Origin: Gammaproteobacteria bacterium
GTDB lineage: Bacteria; Pseudomonadota; Gammaproteobacteria; Steroidobacterales; GCA-2729495
Direction of reading: 5' to 3'
DNA: 64,000 nt
Assembly (NCBI GenBank): GCA_021773815.1
Contig: JAJFJS010000035.1
Span: 1-64,000, forward strand
Under the pieces are notes generated by a model. The model saw nothing but the letters and a program-made list of their open reading frames with translations. It ran no database searches and was not told the origin of the DNA. This document shows, in pieces, positions 51,850 to 60,933 of the stretch; the stretch's first letter is position 1; each line of letters starts with the position of its first letter. The position numbers were made by a program, and so were the translations under genes.

Positions 51850-54300
51850 TCAACGATTCTCCGCGGTCACCGGATCGGCATAGCGCGCAATTCGGAACCC
51901 GACATCGAGCCGACCGCGATCGCCGAAATCGCGATAGGCCAGGCGCAGTTCGCCGATGCTCGAATGCCGCCAGCCGGAACCGCGAACAACATGATACGGT
52001 CCGTCGGCCGGCCCGAACGGGTCGGCCTCGACACCGGCGCCGCCGGTCCGGATCCCGTAGCGGTCATTGACCCATTCGGCGACATTACCGCCCAGGTCGA
52101 ACAGGCCGGCCGGATTTGCCGCAAAGCTGCCGACCGGCGCCGTGACCGGATAATCGTCGTTATAGTTGCTCAACACGTTGGTCAGAATACTACGCGCGGA
52201 TAGGTCAGCGAAGTTTCCGGCCTTTCCGGTGGGCGGCATGTCATCGCCCCACGGATACCGGCGCGGCGTGCCCGCGCCGTCGTAGCGCGCCGCCCACACC
52301 CATTCGGCCTCCGTCGGCAGGCGGTATCCGTTGTTCGGCGGCGACGCCAGGACAATCGCCCCATCCGTCACGACGTACGCAAACGGCAGACCGTCTTTGG
52401 CGCTCAGCCAGTTGCAGTAGCCGGTCGCCTCCTCCCAGCTCAGCATGACGGCCGGATGGGCGTCGTACCCGAGCGGACCATACTTCTCGGCGCCCGACGT
52501 ATGCTTGGGCTTGAACGCACGAAACTGTGCGTTCGTGACCTCGTGCGTGGCCAGGTAGAACGGCCGCGTCAGCCGGACACCATAGCGGGACTCGTTCGGC
52601 CGACGTCCCTGCTCGCGGCGCGGCGAACCCATGTCGAAACGGCCGCCGCCCAGCAGCCGCAACGACGCGCCCTGCGCCGTCGTGACAACCTGTGGTTTGG
52701 CCGCGAGCACGGCCTCGTCGGGCGTCAGCAACCGGACGTCGAGCGTTTCGGGCAGGCCCGGCTTCGGCGTTACCTGCGCGGTGAACGGCGCATAGCCGGG
52801 ATGGCGAATCTCGATGCTATGCGGCCGCGCCGGCAACGTCAGGCTCTGCCCCGTCCGGCCCGCCGGCCGCCCGTCAACGAACAGCTCGGCCTGCGGCGGG
52901 ATGCTCGACACCGTGACGACGCCGGTCCGCGCCTCGAGATCAAGTTGCAGCGATGCGCCCGTGCGCCCGTCGATCCGCACGGTCCGGCTAACCGGCGCAA
53001 AACCCGGCTTGGTCACGAGCACGTTGTACGCAGCGCCGGGCGCCAGTTCGACTTCAACGGGCGTGCGGCCGCGATAACGCCCGTCAACACTGACAGCAGC
53101 GTCGCCGGGACGCGTCGTCACCGACAGCACGCCGTCGACCTCATCGAGGGCGATATCCGTAAACGCCTGCGCCGCGCCCGCGACCGTCACCAGCGGTCGC
53201 CGCCAGGTCTTGCGGCCGGGATGGCGGACCTCAATGTCGTGGGCGCCGGCCATAACCGGAACCGTCGCCGGCGTCTGTCCGGCGGCAACGCCGTCGACGA
53301 AAATCGTCGCACCCGCCGGTTGGGTCGCAAATGTCACATCGGCCCAGCCGGGTATAAGTTCGGCGTCAAGAGTTTGCTCCATGCCGCGACCCTCGATGTC
53401 GACGGTCGTGTCGAAGTCGAGAAACCGCTCGGTGACGAGTCGCACCGCGTGCGGGCCGGCGGCTACGGTCAGCGGCCCGGCGGCGGACAGGCCGGCGAGT
53501 TGCCCGTCGATTGACACGCGCGCATCGACGGGCGGTCGCGTCGCCACGATGAGGCGGCCCGGCAACTTCTCCAGAACCACCGCGAAAGACTGGCTGTCGG
53601 CATCATCGACGACGAACTGCGACCGCGACGGCGCATAGCCCTCGGCCGACGCGATCACGTGGTAAGTGCCAGGGCGCAACAAAAAGCGCTCACCGAACCG
53701 CAGCTTGAACCAGCCCCCGGCAATCTGGATATTTGCTTCGGGCGGCTCGGCATCAATGAACACGGCCTTCGACGTAAACAGGTAGCCGGCGACGAGCAGC
53801 AACAGCGACAATGCTCCCATGCCGATCCACCAGGTTCGCCGCGCGCCGGCGGCCTGCTCGCGGACCGCCGGCGGCGCCACCCCGTTACCCGCCGCCTCGC
53901 TTACGGCAGGCCGGATACGCAGATCGGCAGCGGTCGACGCGTCGTCGCGCATGACGCGATCCGGCGGCAGCGTCGGGTAGTCCGCCGGCCGCGCGCCGAC
54001 GCGCAGCCGCATCGTGTCCGCGGTCAGCTCACACGCAATTGTGACGCCACGTACGGTAACGATATCGCCATCGACGAGCCAGCGATTCGATGTCACCGGT
54101 TCGTCGTTGACGGTCACGCCGGTCGCGGTACCGATGCGCTGCAGAAACAGTCGCTGATCGAGAACGTCCAGCCGCGCGATGTCGCCGTCCGTTGCCGCGC
54201 CACCGACCTGAATATCCACGCCGGGCGCGCTGCCGATCCGCAACGGCCAGTGATCGGCGGCGCGCTCGCCGCCCGCATCGACGATAACGGCGCGGGCCAT
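51850..54300 (-). CDS. FHA-transmembrane-PEGA-SUMF1 multidomain protein
   Basis: About 816 residues from the ATG at 54300 (TAATG overlap with the kinase gene). Residues 1-100: FHA-like fold (PLRIGSAPGVDIQVGG, VNDEPVTSNRWLVDGD). One transmembrane helix about 155-175 (WWIGMGALSLLLLVAGYLF). Residues about 185-545: a row of PEGA repeats (for example DGRPAGRTGQSLTLPARPHSIEIRHPGYAPF). Residues about 560-815: SUMF1/formylglycine-generating-type domain (GGGRFDMGSPRREQGRRPNE, TNAQFRAFK, LPTEAEWVWAARYDG, NVAEWVNDRYG). The catalytic Cys of FGE is absent in the RGSGWRHSS segment, so it probably acts as binding fold. Inside-out wiring: phosphothreonine sensing in cytoplasm, ligand or wall binding in periplasm. 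Confidence 0.85.
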   Translation of the reverse strand: MARAVIVDAGGERAADHWPLRIGSAPGVDIQVGGAATDGDIARLDVLDQRLFLQRIGTATGVTVNDEPVTSNRWLVDGDIVTVRGVTIACELTADTMRLRVGARPADYPTLPPDRVMRDDASTAADLRIRPAVSEAAGNGVAPPAVREQAAGARRTWWIGMGALSLLLLVAGYLFTSKAVFIDAEPPEANIQIAGGWFKLRFGERFLLRPGTYHVIASAEGYAPSRSQFVVDDADSQSFAVVLEKLPGRLIVATRPPVDARVSIDGQLAGLSAAGPLTVAAGPHAVRLVTERFLDFDTTVDIEGRGMEQTLDAELIPGWADVTFATQPAGATIFVDGVAAGQTPATVPVMAGAHDIEVRHPGRKTWRRPLVTVAGAAQAFTDIALDEVDGVLSVTTRPGDAAVSVDGRYRGRTPVEVELAPGAAYNVLVTKPGFAPVSRTVRIDGRTGASLQLDLEARTGVVTVSSIPPQAELFVDGRPAGRTGQSLTLPARPHSIEIRHPGYAPFTAQVTPKPGLPETLDVRLLTPDEAVLAAKPQVVTTAQGASLRLLGGGRFDMGSPRREQGRRPNESRYGVRLTRPFYLATHEVTNAQFRAFKPKHTSGAEKYGPLGYDAHPAVMLSWEEATGYCNWLSAKDGLPFAYVVTDGAIVLASPPNNGYRLPTEAEWVWAARYDGAGTPRRYPWGDDMPPTGKAGNFADLSARSILTNVLSNYNDDYPVTAPVGSFAANPAGLFDLGGNVAEWVNDRYGIRTGGAGVEADPFGPADGPYHVVRGSGWRHSSIGELRLAYRDFGDRGRLDVGFRIARYADPVTAENR

Positions 54301-56630
54301 TAAATCGGGTCCTCGCAACGCAGGACGACCGGCGGCATCGACCCGTCGGCAATCACGCGAAACGACCGACGCACGTCCCGGTAGCCGTCGCGCGTGCCGA
54401 CGGCAACATAGGCGCCGGGTCGCAGATCGAGGGTGCGCGCCTCAAAGGTGCCGAGCCGGCCGACCTTGTAGATCACGACGTCCGTCAGGTTGTCGGACCG
54501 GAACCGGACCGGCACCGGCCGGGCGGCAACACGCAGCAGCGTATCGAGTCGTTGCACCTTGTCCGTCAGCGCCGGGCCGGGCGATTCGATGGCGCGCGCC
54601 TCAGCCAGCACGGCCGCTGCCTGTGTTGCCACCGAGTCTTCGTAGAAGCGATCGGCGACCGCGATGGCGCCGTTCAGATCAGCATCGAGCCGCGCCTGCG
54701 CGCGGGCGCGGGCCAGATCCGCACGCACGGCGTCGATCTTCGGATCGGTCGCCAGTACCTCGACGTAATGCTGCACGGCTGCGGTCCAGCGTTCCCCGGC
54801 TTCGGCGGCACGCGCCGAAGCACGCAGCGCCTCGATCTTACGCAGTCTCGCGTCGGCATCCACCTGGCGCAGCGCTTCCTGCGCCGCCGGGTCGCCGGGC
54901 CGCATCGCCAACGCTGCTTCGAAGGCGCGCCGGGCCGGCGCAAAGGCCTCGCGTTGCAGCGCATCAAAACCGGCGGCCATCTGCGTCTCGTAATCGAGCC
55001 GCGCCAACTCGGCGCGCATGCGGGCGACCCCGTCAGCGGCCGGTTGCCAGTCGGGATCGAGCGCGATGGCCTCGTCGAAGAACGCCCGCGCCGCCGACCA
55101 TTCGCCGGCGCGTTCGGCGGCGATCGCCCGGCCCATGATGTCCAGCACACGATCCAGACGCAGCGCGCGTTCCAGGCCGCGCTGCGCCTCCGGCCGCAGC
55201 GGTTCTATCGCCAGCGCGATCTCGAACTGACCGATCGCCGCCGGCTGATCGCGCGCGAGCAGTGCCTGCTCCCCATCGGCCAGCGCGCGCGCAAACACCT
55301 CCGGCGCACGCGCATCGAGCAGCCGCAGCAACTCGAGCGCACGGCGATGTTCGCGCAGCGCCGTCACGAACTCACGCTCACGGTAAGCGTTATCGCCGGC
55401 GGCCATGAACGCGCGGGCCGACGCCCAGTCGTCACCGCCCCACAAATCGACGCCGATGGCACGCAAACGCTCGTCAATTGCCAGCACTTCGCCGAGCGCC
55501 TCGTCGGCGCGCTGACGTTGCGCGGCGAGCGTCGCCGGATCGACGTCGGTCCCGGGGTCCGCCGCCGGCTCGGGCACCCGTGCCACCGGCGGCTCGGCGA
55601 CCGGCGCGCCGCGCTCGGCGACGAACGTCGGCAACCAGAACACGACGCCGGCCGCCACGGCCACGAGAGCGGCCAGCGCCGCAAACACAACGGTCGGCGA
55701 GAAGCCGCGCCGATCGGGCAGCAGCGGCACGGGGGTTGCCGGCGCCGCGACGGATTCGCCCGGCGCGGCACGCCGTTGCGGCCGGATCGTCTCGGCACCG
55801 GGCGCGGCGGTATGGATTTCCTTCAGCGCCGAACGCACGGCGGCGATGCCCGCGGGACGACGCCCGGGTTCCTTATTCAGCATCGCCAGCACCAGCGCGG
55901 ACAGGGACGACGGGATCGCCTGGTTGGCCGGATCGACCGTCAGCGGCGGCGGCCGTTCCGTGCGCACCCGTTGCGCTGTCGGCGCCGGATGAAACGGCGG
56001 CGCACCTGACAGCAACTCATACAGCAGTGCGCCGAATCCGTAGACATCGTCGGCGACGCTCGCCGGGTCGCCGGCGAGCTGCTGCGGACTCATATAGGGA
56101 AGCGATCCTCCGCCGCGCGGATCGATCGTTGCACCCGCTCCGGTGATCGTGGGGGCGATCGTGCCGGCGATGCCGAAGTCGGTCAGGTAGAAACGCCCGT
56201 CGTCGTCACGCAGCACGTTGGCCGGCTTGAGATCGCGGTGAATGATGCCCGACAGGTGCGCGTGCTCGAGCGCATCGCACAGACCCAGCGCGCAATCGAT
56301 GACGGACGCCACAGACCGATCGCGCCACTGTGTCAACGGGCGTCCGTCGACATAGGCCATCGCGATAAAACAGCCGTCGTCGACGGCAAAGAACCCATCG
56401 ACGCGAACGATATTCGGGTGACGCAGGACGCCGGCCTTGCGGCACTCCTCCTGCAACAGCGCGACGGCATCCGGCGACCCGGCCAGCGCCGGGTCGAGTA
56501 TCTTGATGGCCACACGTGATCCGACTGATCGATCTTCGGCCAGCCAGACACGCCCGCTCGCCCCGCGGCCGATTTCACGAATTAACTGGAATCGGTCGGA
56601 CCACACCTGACCGGGAGCCGGTCGCAGCAT
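54300..56630 (-). CDS. Membrane Ser/Thr protein kinase (PknB-type) with TPR-like and PEGA-like periplasmic part
   Basis: About 776 residues from the ATG at 56630. Kinase domain residues 11-275: glycine loop IGRGASGRVW, Lys in VAIKIL, HRDLKPANVL, DFGIAG and SPQQLAG. A transmembrane helix follows at about 315-338 (TVVFAALAALVAVAAGVVFWLP). The outer part (about 345-700) is Ala/Arg/Glu-rich helical repeat, TPR-like, and the last 70 residues resemble a PEGA domain (TLDLRPGAYVAVGTRDGYRDVRRSF). The gene overlaps both neighbours by one base. It probably phosphorylates FHA-bound partners in the same operon; direct targets are unknown. Confidence 0.9.
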   Translation of the reverse strand: MLRPAPGQVWSDRFQLIREIGRGASGRVWLAEDRSVGSRVAIKILDPALAGSPDAVALLQEECRKAGVLRHPNIVRVDGFFAVDDGCFIAMAYVDGRPLTQWRDRSVASVIDCALGLCDALEHAHLSGIIHRDLKPANVLRDDDGRFYLTDFGIAGTIAPTITGAGATIDPRGGGSLPYMSPQQLAGDPASVADDVYGFGALLYELLSGAPPFHPAPTAQRVRTERPPPLTVDPANQAIPSSLSALVLAMLNKEPGRRPAGIAAVRSALKEIHTAAPGAETIRPQRRAAPGESVAAPATPVPLLPDRRGFSPTVVFAALAALVAVAAGVVFWLPTFVAERGAPVAEPPVARVPEPAADPGTDVDPATLAAQRQRADEALGEVLAIDERLRAIGVDLWGGDDWASARAFMAAGDNAYREREFVTALREHRRALELLRLLDARAPEVFARALADGEQALLARDQPAAIGQFEIALAIEPLRPEAQRGLERALRLDRVLDIMGRAIAAERAGEWSAARAFFDEAIALDPDWQPAADGVARMRAELARLDYETQMAAGFDALQREAFAPARRAFEAALAMRPGDPAAQEALRQVDADARLRKIEALRASARAAEAGERWTAAVQHYVEVLATDPKIDAVRADLARARAQARLDADLNGAIAVADRFYEDSVATQAAAVLAEARAIESPGPALTDKVQRLDTLLRVAARPVPVRFRSDNLTDVVIYKVGRLGTFEARTLDLRPGAYVAVGTRDGYRDVRRSFRVIADGSMPPVVLRCEDPI

Positions 56631-57865
56631 CAGTTGACCGAAGCCGGGGGTGCGTCCTCCGGCGCCTCGCCTGCCGTGACGAACCCGGTTTCGGAAGAAT
56701 AGATCTCGTGCAGCAGTCGGCGCCACTCGAGATACTTCTGCTCGGCCGTCCCGGTCAGTCGTCGCGTCTGCCCCTCGACCTCGATAACCAGCGGCTCGGC
56801 CTCAGAGTCGAACGACTCGCCCAGTTCACGCAATGATTCGCTGTGTTCACGCGCCTCGGCCGACTTCTCAAATCCCGCAACGATGCCCTGCACGCCCATG
56901 ATGACTCCCGTGGTCGTGATAGCGGAGTTATTGCCGCCCTCGGCCTCGTAGGCCACGGCGCCGAGGATCGCGGCGAGCCCCATCAGCTGGCGCAGCCGCG
57001 CGGCGCGCTTGAGCTCCTGGTAATCGAGCGTCTCCTCGCGCGACATCTTGCGCCAGTCTTCGTACGGCGATGACATCTCGTAGTAGAGACTGGCGTAATA
57101 CTCGTTCAACGTATCGATGAACGTATATTCGCGGTCCCGCACGGCGCGTACCCGCTGCACCATCGGGTCTTCGGCGGCCGGCAGCCGGCGAATCTCGTAA
57201 ATGCCGTCATCCTTCTCGAGGTAATCACCGAACGCCGACGGCACGAGATCGGCCGCGAACCGCAGCTCGGCGACATCACGCAGCGTCCGCAATTCCTTTG
57301 CGGAAAGCCGGCGACGCACCTCGAGCAGATCATTGGCGATCTCGTTGTACATGTTCTGATACGGATCAACCGTCCGGTCGCGGTACTTCGAATAGGCCTT
57401 CTGCGGAACACGATCCTTGTACGTCTTGTTCAACCATTCCTTGCCCGTCGAATCCCACGCACCGACGGTCAATTTGACCTCGAGTCCGTCCGAATGCTCA
57501 ATGCGCCCCCAGATAAGCAGGTCGACGGCCTCGGAACGCTCGGGAAACACCCATACCGACCCCCAGAGTCCGGTCGTCTCGAGGGTTTTCTTCAGGTGAT
57601 ACGGCATATACCGGGCCTCGGCGCGCCGCACATCGGGGAACACGTTGTCTTCCGGGTCATCCTGCGACTCGGCAACGCCCGGATCGAAGATCAGGATGCC
57701 CACATCCAGCAATTCGTGCAGCGGCACCTCCGATTCGGCGCGAATCACATCCACGGTGTCATACGTCACGGTGCGCGAACCCGCGCAGGCGCCGACGCAC
57801 AGGGCCAGCGTCACGAGAGCGGCCAGGCGCAGGAGTCGATGCAATTGTCGTTGCACGTTGCGCAT
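56630..57865 (-). CDS. Lipoprotein of unknown function
   Basis: Predicted 411 residues with a signal peptide and lipobox CVGAC. The mature part (about 30-400) contains alternating helices and strands, for example LWGRIEHSDGLEVKLTVGAWDSTGKEWLNKTYKDRVP, and a hydrophobic stretch MGLAAILGAVAYEAEGGNNSAITTTGVIMGVQG at about 300-335. No family is recognised. It is second in the operon, overlapping the kinase gene (TGATG). An outer-membrane lipoprotein of the same system is a plausible role. Confidence 0.72.
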   Translation of the reverse strand: MRNVQRQLHRLLRLAALVTLALCVGACAGSRTVTYDTVDVIRAESEVPLHELLDVGILIFDPGVAESQDDPEDNVFPDVRRAEARYMPYHLKKTLETTGLWGSVWVFPERSEAVDLLIWGRIEHSDGLEVKLTVGAWDSTGKEWLNKTYKDRVPQKAYSKYRDRTVDPYQNMYNEIANDLLEVRRRLSAKELRTLRDVAELRFAADLVPSAFGDYLEKDDGIYEIRRLPAAEDPMVQRVRAVRDREYTFIDTLNEYYASLYYEMSSPYEDWRKMSREETLDYQELKRAARLRQLMGLAAILGAVAYEAEGGNNSAITTTGVIMGVQGIVAGFEKSAEAREHSESLRELGESFDSEAEPLVIEVEGQTRRLTGTAEQKYLEWRRLLHEIYSSETGFVTAGEAPEDAPPASVN

Positions 57866-57874
57866 ATCGACGCG

Positions 57875-58639
57875 TTACTTCATGCCCATGTGTTTTCTGT
57901 ACTCTTCCCAGAGTGCATCCCGAATCACCGGGTCCTTTTCCGCCTGCGCGGCCTCACGAATCTGTCGGGCAACCTGGTCTTCGGCGCTTTCATCGACGGT
58001 AATATCCTTGGGCAGATCAGCCACGCGCTCTTCGCCCGCCTCGGCGCCGCCGGCGCCCGTTGTGTCGCTGCCGCCCGCGTCGCCACCGCGCGACCCGCCG
58101 TCCGATTCGCCCGCCGACCCGGTGCTGCCGCCGGACCGGGAGCCTGCCGAGCCGCCCTCACCCGACGCCCCTGATGAACTCGCACCGCCCGTACTGCCGC
58201 TGCCGCCGCCGCGCATGCCCGCGGTCCGCACGGCGGACTCGTCGGCGTCTTCGCGTCGCCCGGCCGCACCGCCGGTGCCCTGACCGCCGGTCATGACGCC
58301 GGACCGCTCGCGACCCATCTGCTTGTCGAAATCACCGAGCGACTTATCGAGGACTTCGTCGAGATCGCCCGAACCGATGCCGCCGCCCGTGCTGCCGGAC
58401 GGCATGCCGGCCGGAGAACCCTCCGTGCCGCCGACCATGCCCCCGGGCGTGTCGCCCATTGGGTCGCCCGCAGGGTTACCCGAACTGCCGCCGGCCGGCG
58501 GGATGGTCGGAAATCCGCCCTGTGTACCGACCGGGGTGCTGCCCTGGTCGCCGGGCACCGACAGGCTCGTGTTACAGCCGGCCAGCAACAGGACCGCAAT
58601 GGGAATGATCTGCACGGCCGGGTGATGTCTTACATTCAT
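57875..58639 (-). CDS. Gly/Ser-rich lipoprotein
   Basis: Predicted 254 residues. Signal peptide with lipobox LLLAGC near residue 22. Residues about 30-190 are low complexity (Gly, Ser, Thr, Asp, Pro; GGSSG and GGSAGSRSGG runs) and presumably disordered. A helical C-terminus (AEDQVARQIREAAQAEKDPVIRDALWEEYRKHMGMK, residues 215-254) may bind a partner. First gene of the operon; a TATAAT-like -10 lies 37 bp upstream. The length of the linker could span the periplasm. Function unknown. Confidence 0.75.
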   Translation of the reverse strand: MNVRHHPAVQIIPIAVLLLAGCNTSLSVPGDQGSTPVGTQGGFPTIPPAGGSSGNPAGDPMGDTPGGMVGGTEGSPAGMPSGSTGGGIGSGDLDEVLDKSLGDFDKQMGRERSGVMTGGQGTGGAAGRREDADESAVRTAGMRGGGSGSTGGASSSGASGEGGSAGSRSGGSTGSAGESDGGSRGGDAGGSDTTGAGGAEAGEERVADLPKDITVDESAEDQVARQIREAAQAEKDPVIRDALWEEYRKHMGMK

Positions 58640-58675
58640 AGCGGCACTCGCTCGTGGGCGATGACGTCAGCCGTC

Positions 58676-58681
58676 ATTATA
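58676..58681 (-). promoter_or_regulatory. Putative -10 element (TATAAT) of the kinase/VWA operon
   Basis: The complement strand reads TATAAT, which would start transcription about 30 nt before the lipoprotein ATG at 58639. No good -35 is seen at 17 bp; overlapping GC-rich hairpins (58683-58711, CGCCCC/GGGGCG and CCAAACGGG/CCCGTTTTGG) suggest regulated or activator-dependent transcription. Confidence 0.4.
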
Positions 58682-58893
58682 TCGCCCCAAACGGGGCGCC
58701 GACCCGTTTTGGCAAGCCCGAACCGAATTAAGTTCCGCGGCGCATGGTCGGCATATCGCCGTCACGGGGCCCGTCGCGGCGTCTGTGCCTGGCCGTCGCA
58801 GCGAAACAATCTGTTACAACTCATCGGGAACAATCGTCTACACTCACGCCCCTGATGCGGCTGGGCTGATGTCGGTCATCCGATGCTCCGGAG

Positions 58894-58921
58894 TCGCCAA
58901 TTGCCCATCGCCAATTGCCCA
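58894..58921. repeat. Two tandem copies of a 14-bp unit
   Basis: TCGCCAATTGCCCA occurs twice head-to-tail and then begins a third time (58922-58925). Upstream of the MFS gene. Possibly a regulator site pair or simple slippage. Confidence 0.6.
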
Positions 58922-59002
58922 TCGCTTATGGCTAATGGCCAATCAAGCACCACGGCACACGTCATGGCGGCGCCTGACACGGGCCGGCTTACGGAGATCT
59001 GC

Positions 59003-60355
59003 ATGTCGTCCGAACCCCGAGGCATCCGGCTGCTCGGTTATATCCGGCTCAAGCCCGGACTGACTACTACCCACGGGATGACCATCCTGTTCGCCTGCAT
59101 CACGGGGATACCATTCCTCGTCGTCATCAATTTCATCCAGCCCTATATCCTGACGGCGATCCTCAATATTCCGACCGAGCAACACGGTTCGATCTCGGGA
59201 TACCTCGCGATCCTGCACGAGATCATCATGATCGCGCTGACCGGACCGGCCGGCGCACTGGCGGACCGTATCGGCCGGCGCCGCGTCACGACGGCCGGGT
59301 TCATCATCGCGGGCGCCGGACTCATGGTCTATCCGTGGGCATCGTCGATTGCCGGACTGATCGTGATCCGTGCGTTCTACGCCGTCGGCGCCGCAGCGCT
59401 GGTGTCGGGCATGTCGGTCTTTTTGGCCGACTATCCCGAAGAAAAATCACGCGGCAAGCTGATCGCCATGGCCGGTGTGCTGAACGGCTTCGGCATCCTG
59501 CTGTTGACGGCCATCGGTGGCAACCTGCCCAAGTGGCTCGTCGCGGCCGGTTACGGCCAGGTGCCCGCCGGGCGCATCGCGATGGGCGTCATCGGCGCCG
59601 TCGCGCTGGTCAGCGCGTTGATCGTCTATCTGGGCTTTCGGGGCGGCGACCGGGGCACGCACGCGCCGAACCAGCAATCGCTGCTGCAACTACTCCGGCA
59701 AGGGTTCGGGGCGGCGCGCAATCCGCGCATCGCGGTGTCCTACGCATCGGCGTTCGCGGCGCGCGGCGACGTCGTCGTTATCGGCACCTATGTGTCGCTG
59801 TGGGGCACGCAGGCCGGCATCGCCGACGGCATGCTCGAAGAAAACGCACTGGCCCGGGCGACGATCATCTTCGCCCTGATCCAGACCTCGGCGCTGCTCG
59901 CCTCGCCGATTATCGGCATCATGAACGACCGCATTAATCGCGTGACCGCGCTGGTGATCGGCATGGGGCTCGCGGCGGTCGGTTATATCGCCTTCGGTCT
60001 GCAGCACAGTCCGCTCGGCGAAGGCGCCATCGCGATCGCACTGGTGCTCGGTATCGGTCAGATCAGCGCGATCCTCGCCGGCACGACGCTGATCGGACAG
60101 GAAGCGGATCCGAAAATCACCGGCGCGACGATCGGCGTCTGGAATTTCTGCGGCGCGGTCGGCACGATGATCGGCTCACTGCTCGGCGGCCTGCTGTACG
60201 ACTGGTGGCGGCCCGGCGCACCGTTTCTGCTGATGGGCGGGCTGAACGCAGTCGTGATGCTCTGGGCCGTGAGTGTGCGCTGGCGTTTCCCGCAGCGCGA
60301 AGCACTGCAGATCATCGACACCACCCACGGCACCGCGACCCCGGATACTGACTAG
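59003..60355 (+). CDS. MFS transporter
   Basis: About 450 residues from the ATG at 59003, with GGAG 8 nt upstream; a start at 58883 would lack support. Twelve hydrophobic segments and the motif A-like loop GALADRIGRRRVTTAGF identify the major facilitator superfamily; a second DRINRVTAL repeat occurs in the C-terminal half. N-terminal residues about 25-60 contain the first helix. The substrate is not deducible. It is followed by a MaoC-type gene after 97 bp. Confidence 0.9.
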   Translation: MSSEPRGIRLLGYIRLKPGLTTTHGMTILFACITGIPFLVVINFIQPYILTAILNIPTEQHGSISGYLAILHEIIMIALTGPAGALADRIGRRRVTTAGFIIAGAGLMVYPWASSIAGLIVIRAFYAVGAAALVSGMSVFLADYPEEKSRGKLIAMAGVLNGFGILLLTAIGGNLPKWLVAAGYGQVPAGRIAMGVIGAVALVSALIVYLGFRGGDRGTHAPNQQSLLQLLRQGFGAARNPRIAVSYASAFAARGDVVVIGTYVSLWGTQAGIADGMLEENALARATIIFALIQTSALLASPIIGIMNDRINRVTALVIGMGLAAVGYIAFGLQHSPLGEGAIAIALVLGIGQISAILAGTTLIGQEADPKITGATIGVWNFCGAVGTMIGSLLGGLLYDWWRPGAPFLLMGGLNAVVMLWAVSVRWRFPQREALQIIDTTHGTATPDTD

Positions 60356-60452
60356 CCTGTCGCCACGGTCGATTCCAACACGCTGCCGGGCAGATCTGCT
60401 AGCATCCTCAGCCGATACGCCGGCGATGAGCGCGCGACGAGAGGATCAAGCA

Positions 60453-60920
60453 ATGCCACTAGCGGAAGTGTTGGCCGACCTGCAGCAGCAGATCGGCAAA
60501 GAGACCCATCTCAGTGACTGGATGCCGGTCACTCAGGAACTGATCGACATGTTCGCCAACGCGACCGGCGACAAGCAGTGGATCCACGTCGACGAAAAGC
60601 GCGCGCGGGAAGAGTCGCCTTACGGCACGACGATCGCGCACGGTTATCTGACGATGTCACTGTATCCGTTACTGCGCGGCCTCGTCGACGGCGACGAACC
60701 CCTGTTTCCCGGCGTCAAGAACGTACTCAACTACGGACTGAACAAGCTGCGATTCACCAACGTGGTCAAGACCGGCTGCCGGATTCGCGCACGCTGCAAG
60801 CTGGTCGCCGCCGAAGAGATCAAGAACAGCCTGCAACTGACCGAACAGTACACGGTCGAGATCGAGGGCGAGGATCGTCCCGCATGCGTTGCCGAATGCA
60901 TCATGCGGCTGTACTTCTGA
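60453..60920 (+). CDS. MaoC-like (R)-specific enoyl-CoA hydratase
   Basis: About 155 residues from the ATG at 60453 with GAGAGGA upstream. Single hot-dog fold with the MaoC signature: DMFANATGDKQWIHVDEKRAREESPYGTTIAHGYLTMSL, in which Asp and His are catalytic. It hydrates trans-2-enoyl-CoA to 3-hydroxyacyl-CoA, or acts in related dehydratase steps. The next gene (enoyl-CoA hydratase/isomerase type) starts 14 bp after its stop, so both belong to an acyl-CoA operon. Confidence 0.9.
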   Translation: MPLAEVLADLQQQIGKETHLSDWMPVTQELIDMFANATGDKQWIHVDEKRAREESPYGTTIAHGYLTMSLYPLLRGLVDGDEPLFPGVKNVLNYGLNKLRFTNVVKTGCRIRARCKLVAAEEIKNSLQLTEQYTVEIEGEDRPACVAECIMRLYF

Positions 60921-60933
60921 TCCGGATACCGCG

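Larger units (their letters stand above)
58640..59002. other. Intergenic region between the kinase/VWA operon and the MFS gene
   Basis: 363 bp with divergent promoters; alternative GC hairpins at 58683-58711, a -10 at 58676-58681 (minus), and a 14-bp tandem repeat at 58894-58921. No ORF or RNA gene is recognised. Confidence 0.55.

Noticed and set aside
54552-56009. 485-residue plus-strand reading frame opposite the Ser/Thr kinase
   Set aside because: Antisense shadow of the kinase linker and outer part; Arg-rich.
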